The notes beneath the pieces were generated by a model. It made no database searches, had not been told where the DNA came from, and was given only the letters and a program-made list of their open reading frames with translations. Shown piece after piece: positions 56,347-64,000 of a DNA stretch of 64,000 bases (positions are counted from its first letter, which is position 1; every line of letters begins with the position of its first letter). The translations under genes and the position numbers were made by a program. The DNA comes from Patellaria atrata CBS 101060 (lineage: Eukaryota > Ascomycota > Dothideomycetes > Patellariales > Patellariaceae): positions 688,623 to 752,622 of the forward strand of contig MU006092.1 of NCBI GenBank assembly GCA_010093705.1, in the 5' to 3' direction.

Positions 56347-57729
56347 AAGAATGGCGATCCCCTCGTCCCGATATGCAGTATATATGTTTGTCCCTATCTC
56401 GAGTTTCTTATATAGGAATCGGAGACGCTTTAAGAGTGGACGTATGTAAGGAGATCGAGATCTTAAGTCTACTCGTAAAGTTACGAATGCGCCGTGTATT
56501 CTCCTCCTGTGTGTACAGCAGTAACGGCACAGTCGAAAACACCTTCGAGGTTGAGCGTACTGGAGGTGAGGAACGCAATGACAGGGGAAGGGATACCTCA
56601 AGTCTTCAGTTCATCTCTCCCGAACCACCGCAACCAATAAACCCTCTATTCGCCTATTTGGCAATTAAACAAGGGAGAAAGTTGCTCTCCTCCAGTAGTC
56701 CGAGAGATATAAACTAAGTCCTTACAATATGAGTCGAGTGAAAATTCCATCAGAGCGATGAAGTGAACTCAAACACACGTCCAAAAACGACAGACACTCA
56801 TACCCCCACCCTTCCGTACAATCAATCCCACTCCAATACAGTACGGCCGTAAGGCATAGAATCCGTTCCAGACTTCAAATCCCCCTTTCGAACGGTACAT
56901 ACCATCCAGGCCGCCCACAACCAGCACATTCCTCCTTGACGCCGTATGGGGTCTGTTTCAGTGCGTGTCCATACAAAGTTACAAACAACACTCGATTTGT
57001 TCTGTTTCTGCTGGCCTTAGATGATAATGTAAATTTGCTGCTTTGCGTGAAACATAACCATCAATTGTACACGGTTCTCTAGGACGGGATCGCGGCGTGT
57101 ATCCGCCGTTCTTGCGCGGGCACTGTTCGGTGACTGTACTGTACAGTACAGTTGCTGGGCATAAAGAGGTAGATTTTCGAGTCTGGATTTGCGGAGGAAT
57201 GGCTGGTTCGTGCGGCTGCGGTAAGTCAGGATTCAGGAAAGGGTAAGAGTACATTTTGCTTTGTCATTTCTTGCATTAATATTATTAGGCGTTCCTATGT
57301 GCGGGATCTTACATAATCCTAGAAAAAATCCTGACGGGAAGGAGCAACCTCAGGTTGTCAGTGCATCTCAAGATAACGCTTCCTTAGAGATGGGGGAGCA
57401 GTCTCCAATTGAATAGCATGAGTCCAATTGGGTGGACACAGAAAAGGATGAGGGAGGATTGAGGGACAAAAGAACGTTAATAGTATCATTATGAATTCCC
57501 TATCAACCCAAGTGTCTAGTGCTAGTAGGATGCCCAACGCCAACAAAAGAACGCTCACAATACGATCCCTGCGGGTATGTCCAAAATCCAAAAACATCAG
57601 ATATGCCAACACCCATGCCATGCCTTTTCTATCTGTCTTATACCGGAGTATACTTGCGTCTATTCATCATCAAGCGTTCCGACTCCTGCCATATAAGTTC
57701 TTGTCCCATCGCAAACCCTATCATACAAT
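56347..57729. other. Intergenic region with perfect GTAC palindrome
   Basis: 1.4 kb between the decayed gene and the RTA1-family gene. No gene is supported. It carries the 20-bp palindrome described separately. Several TACAGTAC words also occur around 56810-56840. Confidence 0.45.
57133..57152. promoter_or_regulatory. 20-bp perfect palindrome built on GTAC
   Basis: The sequence actgtactgtacagtacagt equals its own reverse complement over 20 bp. It is the longest example of the TGTACAGTA words scattered in this window. It could be a dimeric transcription-factor site or a hairpin; no direct evidence for either. Confidence 0.5.
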
Positions 57730-58802
57730 CTATACCTCAACCTGATTGACCTTCTCCATGCCCTTTCTTGTGCTGCGATTGCGGAAGCTGAAGTTGCCGA
57801 GGTCCCACTTGCCGGCGAAGGCGACGCCGGGGTGGATGATGGTAAGCGCGATAGAGGCAATGCTGATCATGGCACCCTCGAGGATCATGTAGGTGACTTC
57901 GTCGTTGGCGAGATGAGAGTCGAAGCCTTCGGAGAGCTCGGCAACGCGGAAAACGCAACGGACGAAGATAGTGAATGTTGCGATAACGAGAGCTAGTGGG
58001 TAAAGTAAGTAAAAGTTCTCCTTGAAACGGTGCAAGAAGGTTGAGGACATACCGATGAGGAAACCCTTCCACTTGAGCGTGCCGCGGACATCGGCAAGAG
58101 CGGCATTGGTCGCACGGGAGTTCCTCTTGATTTTGAAAGCGAAGTCGGCACAAAGGACCATGAAGATGAGGAGGGAAACGACTTGGGATGCGAGACCAGC
58201 AATCATGATGTTGACACCCATGTCGTGCTTATCGCGGTCATCGTCTGCAGTTGCGGTGATGGCACCACCGAGAGCTTGAAGAACGAGCGATAGGAGATCG
58301 CAGGAGACGAAGACTATGGTGTATGTTCCAGGCTTGAATCGGGAGAGGTGGTCACCGTAGACGACAACAATGCGGCCTAGACAGAGATAGATGGCAGCAC
58401 TCAAGAAGGCCGGGCCGATGGTGAGGCAGATGAGATATCTGAGATAAGGTTAGGACTAAGGATGAAATCTGGGTTGACCGGTTGGAATGTAAGAAAGACT
58501 TACAGGAGGAAAGGATCGAATTTGAACGGGTTGAAATGCATCTGTATCCGACCCACGTAGCCTAGCACTTCGAGGATTAGACCTCCTAACATGCCAATCA
58601 TGTATCCCCATGTTTTATGCCGGATACCAAAGAAGAGCTGGAATGGTATACAGAGTCCGAATATTGCGACAAAAATGATATTGCCTGCTAAGTTCGGCAC
58701 GTAGGTGAAATTCGCGTATTCGAGAGAGCAGATATCAACATTGCAGTTCTCATCATTGATGAGAGTACCATTGAAAGTTATGGCATTGAGTTCTTCAGAC
58801 AT
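57730..58802 (-). CDS. RTA1-family seven-helix membrane protein
   Basis: Exons 58504-58802, 58053-58438 and 57730-57992 (phases 2 and 1; introns 65 and 60 nt) give 315 residues. Seven hydrophobic helices are visible. Hallmarks of the RTA1/RTM1 (lipid-translocating exporter-like) family are the N-terminal NxT-containing external segment ([20 protein letters not shown]), [58 protein letters not shown] and [20 protein letters not shown] with [18 protein letters not shown]. Members include Rsb1 (sphingoid-base release) and Rta1 (7-aminocholesterol resistance). Exact substrate cannot be assigned. The C-terminal tail is basic. Confidence 0.93.
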
Positions 58803-60011
58803 GGTTGGAGAAATCTAGAAGACAAAAAACCTGAAAGTAAATAAATGGAAAAGAAATAAGACGGTTTATAAAATATGATTGAAGTGGAAGGTTGTTGGCC
58901 TGAATGAGGGACGGAAAGACTCATGGAGGCCTTGGAGGGCATCTGTTATATAATAACACAAAGATATGTGACTGTAGATTTACGGACGTTACTCGATAAA
59001 TCAGCGTGACTTGCACTACTATGATAGGAATCCATTGCTGTAAACGCCATTCTTAAAACCCCCCGGTCGCAAAGTTGGCTCGAAATGGAAATGTCTGAGA
59101 GGCAGTGAGAGAGAGCATTGCGCATGTCCTGGTATCAAAAATCCGCAAGCTTTACCTCTTGTAGTGATAGACTAAACCAAGTCGAGCCAATTGGTGCGAG
59201 CTACTGGTTCGCCGACATTGTAAAGTAATTCTTACCGCAAGTTCATAAGGTTCATCAGTAACTTCAGTAACATTGCGAACTTGCGGCTGGAGGCGCAGCA
59301 GTTTTAAGTCCTTGTTCATAGGAAATATCCCGACAAGTCCATGTTGTTGGTTAGGCCTCAATCCTAGGACGCTCGGAGTGAGAACGAATCGCATCGCAAC
59401 GGTCGTAACCTGCACGTGACTCTAGGATTGCAGTGGGTAATCGTGGTGAATCCTTCTAGTTACGTGGACAGGCCGCATAATGTGAGAAAGTCAAGGGCTA
59501 ACCCGGGTACTTTACTGTTGGTACCTACAGTTAACCAAGCTGTCGACTCAGAAATGCTATGTGGAGATGTACATCTAGGTCTCGAAAGGTATTTCATCAA
59601 GATCTTTATCTTGAAATGGAACACAAACACCTGGTGGCTGAGACAGAGACAGAGAGAAACGGTTTGGCCTGATAGATGTGCACTAGGATCTTATTAAAAG
59701 TTGAATTACTATCTCGAAGCATGTATTGCTCGAGCAGACGCCGTGAATATAGAATTGAATGGCTACTTCTTCTTCAACAGTCCATAGATGCGAAAGAGAT
59801 GAGGTGAGACAGATCATAAATGGAATAATTCAAGAATAAGGTAGCATATGAGACGGGGGGAAATCAAAAATTGGCCTTACCGCTCATAGCTATATAGCCA
59901 GCAGAAAACGAACCTCAACTGAGGCGGTGAAGGTGCCACCGCAGAAGAGCACTTATTCGTATTGAACTAAATTTCTATGAGAACGTGTCAAAAATTAATG
60001 AACTCCAAATT
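58803..60011. other. Intergenic region
   Basis: 1.2 kb upstream of the RTA1-family gene and of the tRNA. No gene supported. Confidence 0.45.
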
Positions 60012-60100
60012 GGAGGCTTAGCTCAGCGGTAGAGCGTGGGATTGCAGTCTTCCAGTCTACAATTATCCTAAGGTCTCGTGTTCGATCCACGGAGCCTCCT
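60012..60100 (+). tRNA. tRNA-Cys (GCA) with a 17-nt intron
   Basis: Cloverleaf: acceptor GGAGGCT pairs with AGCCTCC; D-arm GCTC..GAGC with loop AGCGGTA; anticodon stem TGGGA pairs with TCCTA (one G-T pair); loop TTGCAG then A, giving anticodon GCA (Cys); variable loop AGGTC; T-arm with loop TTCGATC. The intron (about 17 nt, tcttccagtctacaatt) lies one base 3' of the anticodon, the standard place for nuclear tRNA introns. A-box TTAGCTCAGCGGT and B-box GTTCGATCC are present; the downstream T run is weak ('ttacattttgc'). Confidence 0.93.
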
Positions 60101-60945
60101 TACATTTTGCTCCTGATACCTACCCTCCCATACTGCATGAATTTCTGGTGTTCTGAGAGCCCTCGACAATAAACAACGCTGAATTAAGTCTTCATTTTGC
60201 ATATCTTGCACTTTGAGCATTTTTCTATCTATCTTATAGGCATGGATACGTTATCTTCATTTCTAAGGTAATAGAACTTGTTCTACAAATTTCTCAGATA
60301 ATGTTACATTCTGTTAGCACACATACTTTATTTCTTTTGTACAATTCACAGCCCAGCGCAGTACAATGCAGTACAGCCAAAATCCTGTCTAGGATATACT
60401 GTATAATGGTTCTCTAGGTTTGAGGTCCCTTGTTGATAGGAACTGCAGATAATAGTGGGTACTAATCAATGAGGCGGCCTTCGTAAATAGCACGTGAGAA
60501 CCGTTGCCGCGCCTCAAAGGGGCTGGAAGCTGTTACAAGCTTGCATACTTGCAGAGGCTCAACAGTTCTCGTGCGTTATGAACGAGACCTCTTAAGTTCT
60601 AAACGCTGAGATTACGCTTGGTAACGGATCGGAGCTTTCAGAATCGCGTATTTCTCCCTAAAACTGTTTGATTCGCCTTAAGACGAGCATTCCTGTAGAG
60701 AGTGCAAAGTATTGTGGGTTCTAATCTCGTTCAAGATCTCAAAGAGATCGATGTGGGTACAGGTTGGCTTTGTCGTTGGAGCGCTAGTATCTTAAGGTGT
60801 TTTCGGTCCGTAGATACCATATGCTTAGGGGTATTTATGGTCGTTACAACGAGACAAAATCGTGTGGTGAACGAAACTATGTGATATCATGCTTCTCATT
60901 TACTTTCCATGGATTGTTATTATAACCCACTGGATAGGCCGAATG
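60101..60945. other. Intergenic region
   Basis: 0.85 kb between the tRNA and the PPCDC 3' end, with repeated 'cagtacaatgcagtacag' at about 60357-60376. No gene supported. Confidence 0.45.
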
Positions 60946-61698
60946 TCATGCTATAAGGGTGAACTTCTGCAGTATGCACTCTACAATTTTGTTCCAGTCG
61001 GCCATTGCCCCAGATCCCGAGTCGCCACATGCAAGCTCTTTCTCCGTAGGTCTCAGTATCTGGACCCATCCGCCATTATTGACATTCCAATCGCTTTCCA
61101 GCACGCGGATATGCTGTTTTGTGACGGGCTGCACCCACATTGCAGTATTCATTGCTGGAGCGACAATGATTATCTTTTTGAATGACTGTTCTAGGAATTC
61201 TTCTGTATAGACACCATCACTACCCACACTAATACAGTATCGCATGGGATCAACCTCGCCGGTGGTGTCCCATGCCCTAATGACCGATAGGAGTAGATTG
61301 TCTGATATACCATACACCATCTTGGCCAATGAATTCGCGCTCAACGGAGCAATAAGTAGGAGGTCTGCCCATTTCCTCAGTTCTATGTGGAGAATCTTAT
61401 TACCACGTACCCAGGGTTCACTCCACTCGTCCTCGTCAAGGTATATACCATCAACATGAGGTAGGGTTCCTAATGTAGATAGAGAAGGTTGTTCGGCGGA
61501 TTGTCCAGCAAGGAATTGGGAAGCCGATTGGGTGAGAACAAGGCGGATGGAAATATTCCTGTATCTTGATAATGCACTGATAATGTGTGGTATTTTGATC
61601 GATGCTACAGAGCCTGAAGCTGCTAGCAAGAGGTGATACTTCCCGTCATTGATATGTTCGGAGGCATTTAGTGGAAGGGGAAGAGGTCGACCGGACAT
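60946..61698 (-). CDS. Phosphopantothenoylcysteine decarboxylase (HFCD flavoprotein)
   Basis: Third step of coenzyme A synthesis from pantothenate: FMN-dependent decarboxylation of phosphopantothenoylcysteine. A single exon of 250 residues. The FMN site is in HLLLAASGSVASIKIPHI (Rossmann-like first strand). Other motifs: LLLIAPLSANSLAKMVYGIS, DNLLLSVIRAW, the PxMNxxMW substrate loop APAMNTAMW, and the clamp LACGDSGSGAM with its Cys. All key residues are present. A stretch of about 25 residues (MRYCISVGSDGVYTEEFLEQ) before the MN loop is longer than in human PPCDC; I tested it for a hidden intron, but every visible splice creates a stop, so it seems translated. In yeasts the enzyme is a Cab3/Hal3 heterotrimer; this simple form resembles the animal/plant type. 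Divergent from GRX5. Confidence 0.92.
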   Translation of the reverse strand: MSGRPLPLPLNASEHINDGKYHLLLAASGSVASIKIPHIISALSRYRNISIRLVLTQSASQFLAGQSAEQPSLSTLGTLPHVDGIYLDEDEWSEPWVRGNKILHIELRKWADLLLIAPLSANSLAKMVYGISDNLLLSVIRAWDTTGEVDPMRYCISVGSDGVYTEEFLEQSFKKIIIVAPAMNTAMWVQPVTKQHIRVLESDWNVNNGGWVQILRPTEKELACGDSGSGAMADWNKIVECILQKFTLIA

Positions 61699-61878
61699 CG
61701 TGTACAGTCGGAGTGCTTCCGTGTTTAATAGTCATCCAGTTTGAAGTCGCGATGGGCGAGCTCTCCACTAACGTGAAGTCTTGGCGACCTATGTCATGCT
61801 GATTTGCGGCATTGGCATTTTTGTATCACGGAGGTTTACGAGTCGACACTTACATTCAAACCAAACATCGCACTCACT
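61699..61878. promoter_or_regulatory. Divergent promoter PPCDC/GRX5
   Basis: 180 bp between start codons of the CoA-synthesis gene and the iron-sulphur glutaredoxin. It starts with a TGTACA word ('cgtgtacagtcgg', 61690-61702). Confidence 0.4.
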
Positions 61879-62479
61879 ATGCTATCGAGAACTGTGCCAT
61901 CCGCTGTAAGAACCTTTCAAACCGATGAATTCTGCCCAAAAATTGTAATTCTAATCATCTCAGGTCTTCCGACGAGCTCCTGGTGCTCCAAGAGCATTCG
62001 CCCCAAACACCGCATGCCGTGCGCCGCAATCCATTCGCTTCCTCAATGCCTCTCAGATTCGATTATTATCTCAAGAAACAAAATTCGAGATTGATAAAGT
62101 AGTTGCTTCGAAACCAGTTGTACTTTTCATGAAGGGGACGCCTGCCCAACCGCAATGCGGATTCTCGAGGGCGAGTATACAGGTACTGGAGTATCAAGGA
62201 GTGGATCCAGGAAAGTTCACAACTGTGAATGTACTTGCGAATCCGGATATTCGAGAGGGTATAAGAAGCACCTTCCCAGGTTCGACTCGCCCTAACAAAT
62301 ATGTTTTAGGGATCAAGGAATACTCGGAGTGGCCAACAATACCACAGCTCTACGTCGACAAGGAGTTTATCGGCGGTTGCGATATATTGATGTCAATGCA
62401 TCAGGATGGATCATTGGCTAAATTATTGGAAGAAAAGGGTGTAGTTCTATTAGACGATGCTCCATCTTCGAGTGGCTAG
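61879..62479 (+). CDS. GRX5: Monothiol glutaredoxin Grx5 (mitochondrial)
   Basis: Hands [2Fe-2S] clusters from the scaffold to later iron-sulphur assembly steps in the mitochondrial matrix. Exons 61879-61905, 61964-62258 and 62310-62479 (phases 0 and 1) give 163 residues. Residues 1-35 are Arg/Ala/Pro-rich without acids (VFRRAPGAPRAFAPNTACRA), a good presequence. The active site is CGFS (74-77) after VVLFMKGTPAQPQ; then SIQVLEYQGVDPGKF, the TIPQL cis-Pro loop (EWPTIPQLYVDKEFIGGCDI) and the GG-CD glutathione-binding motif. Length and layout match Grx5. The C-terminal 10 residues are polar. Confidence 0.96.
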
Positions 62480-63038
62480 GATGCTGTAACAACAAAATCA
62501 TTACTACTACCCCCCTTTGCTCCAATATTCACATTGTGCCGATCTGCTTTCTCTGCTACTCTACTTCAAGGGCTGGGTCATGGACTTTTTAATTGATACA
62601 TGAACGTACCCGACACTGAATGAGAACAGACGGGTAGCATTGACTAAGCACTGACTTGAAGATATTCAGGTTGATGTAGGGTTACCTTACGCGATGATGC
62701 ATTCCGGTTCAATGCATGGTTTCAAATATCAAGAAGCAAGAGCGAAGAGCATGTATGTGTTGCGTCATAACCTGGAAGGTATGTGTACCTATGTACCACA
62801 GTAAGGTACCTTATCCACCTAGGCCCTATTCCGCGCTTACGTGAATAGGATTCCTCTTTCCGTCCGTTCTTTCCAGTTTTGATATGCACTTCGCTCCATT
62901 TTCCACTTCTCCTTCCTGTATCCATCGTTCCAGTGTAATTGTCGCCGAGGTACTAGCTACGCTCACTAAGTTCCTTTCTCGGCTGCTACACTGTCCTCAT
63001 ATTATGTAGTGAGCTTTCCTCTTATTTATTCTTCAACA
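62480..63038. other. Intergenic region
   Basis: About 0.56 kb; AT-rich 3' flank of GRX5 and promoter of the last gene. No gene supported. Confidence 0.4.
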
Positions 63039-64000
63039 ATGGCCAATGAATTCTGTTGCACTCACCCAGAACGAACTGACTCTCCAATAATTCCAAATGC
63101 GAGAATACGTCGTGATACAGACGTCCAGGAACAATTACTAAATTCATTGAGCACTCGTCACACTTCTGCAGGACCTGAAGAACTTCGGCAAATCCAGCGT
63201 ATCCTTGAAGGAGCATCCTTAGAAGACACTTCCAACCCTCCTAGTATGTTTAGACGTAAGTCTAAGAAATCCATGACCGATAGATCCCAAGCCAGTACTC
63301 CCGAATCCAAAGGATTTAAAGGTCTACTGCGGAAACGATTATCGTGGATGAGCACAAAGTCGACTTCCGGTCTTCGCAAGAAACGACAAAGTGAAGATGA
63401 CAATCATTTGCTGAGGACGTCTATCGAACGGTCCAATACGGTCAAGAGGGAAATCCGCATGAACCTGCTAAGTGACCAGAGCGCTACCAGCGGTGGATAC
63501 GATTCCGATGCTGAAGACATTTCGCATCGATTGGCGACAGCATTTTCGGACAAAAATCGACTTGACCAGGCACAACTGGTGTCTATCCAACTCGGGGATC
63601 AAACTCACGCGGAAAATTCGCCCAATCTCGGATCGATGAATCGTAATTTAAATTTGTAAGTAACCGTATTTATGATTGCTCACTGAATGCTAACACTATT
63701 CGTCAGAGAACAGACTGCCATCGACAAGGAGATATCTGCGTCAAGAATTGGAATGCCGAATGCTGAAATTGAGCCAGAGGATGGATCTCTTCAGGAGTTA
63801 CCTCTCCTCCTAACCTCAGCGAGTCTCCCAGACTTGTTGCTCCGTATGAGTGGGGATACACTCCAACGCAGGAGATCACGTTCTGAGTCAGGCTTGACCG
63901 CTCTCCCGAAATTTCTGGTAACCCCTCTTCGTCCACCTAATTCGGAGAGTGGTATCAAGTCCCAGCCAGCGGATTCTTTCGCGGAGAGCGCGTTGGGCGC
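63039..64000 (+). CDS. Hypothetical protein, 5' part only (runs off the window)
   Basis: Exon 1 (63039-63655) and exon 2 (63707 to the edge) are open, with a 51-nt intron (GTAAGT..GTCAG, phase 2), giving 303 residues so far. The start MANEFCCTHPERTDSP is preceded by caaca. The sequence is polar, Ser/Arg/Lys-rich (MFRRKSKKSMTDRSQ, KGLLRKRLSWMSTKSTSGLR) with short helical stretches, and looks disordered. A conserved-looking acid/Ser tract (SGGYDSDAEDISHR) precedes the intron. Probably a signalling or scaffold protein with the folded domain in the missing 3' part. No family can be named. Confidence 0.6.

Noticed and set aside
61190-61240. Hidden intron in the phosphopantothenoylcysteine decarboxylase insertion
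   Set aside because: Tested donors (GTATTA) and acceptors (ATACAG, CCTAG, AACAG) all give a stop or a wrong frame, so the single-exon model stands.

Overview
The window is nuclear DNA of a filamentous ascomycete (Pezizomycotina). The evidence is single genes with many short spliceosomal introns (46-163 nt, mostly GTAAGT/GTATGT donors, branch sites like CTAAC/CTGAC), a tRNA gene with an intron, and fungal-only families (VTC1, RTA1-type transporter, DUF7598, Y_phosphatase3, STAND N-terminal domain). Leotiomycetes is my best guess at class from general protein style, but that is weak.

Layout. Left part (1-26.8 kb) is gene-dense housekeeping: a DUF7598 membrane protein (+), COA1 (-) divergent from a four-helix membrane protein (+), an N-myristoylated-looking coiled-coil protein (-), a repeat-rich GC island, the nuclear-pore anchor NDC1 (-) divergent from the Qa-SNARE PEP12 (+), methionine aminopeptidase 2 (-) divergent from a mitochondrial-type J-protein (+), VDAC/porin (-), alanine-glyoxylate aminotransferase (-) divergent from retromer VPS29 (+), a vacuolar-type amino acid transporter (+) and a small Cys-cluster protein (-).

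Middle (26.8-35.2 kb) is a gene desert with nested, diverged tandem repeats (about 30.4-31.6 kb) and no gene I can defend. It is followed by an RG-rich protein (+), a Tctex-1 dynein light chain (-) divergent from VTC1 (+), a small C2H2 protein and a BTB gene, a second BTB gene interrupted by an in-frame TAG, a tyrosine phosphatase-like protein (+) and a sugar transporter (-).

Right part (45.5-64 kb): another desert, PAB2 (+), UBC9 (-) divergent from PEX19 (+), a hypothetical charged protein (-), a decayed STAND-type gene (+), an RTA1-family membrane protein (-), an intron-containing tRNA-Cys, phosphopantothenoylcysteine decarboxylase (-) divergent from the monothiol glutaredoxin GRX5 (+), and the 5' part of a hypothetical gene that runs off the right edge.

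Common themes: many head-to-head pairs share short promoters (103-504 bp). Several genes need very small coding exons (9, 12, 15 and 24 nt) and two need GC-AG introns to make the conserved protein. The 9-mer TGTACAGTA recurs in intergenic DNA far above chance. I see no intact transposon, virus-like element or CRISPR array. Intron borders were placed by eye from splice signals, reading-frame phase and protein-family conservation; no database search was run.
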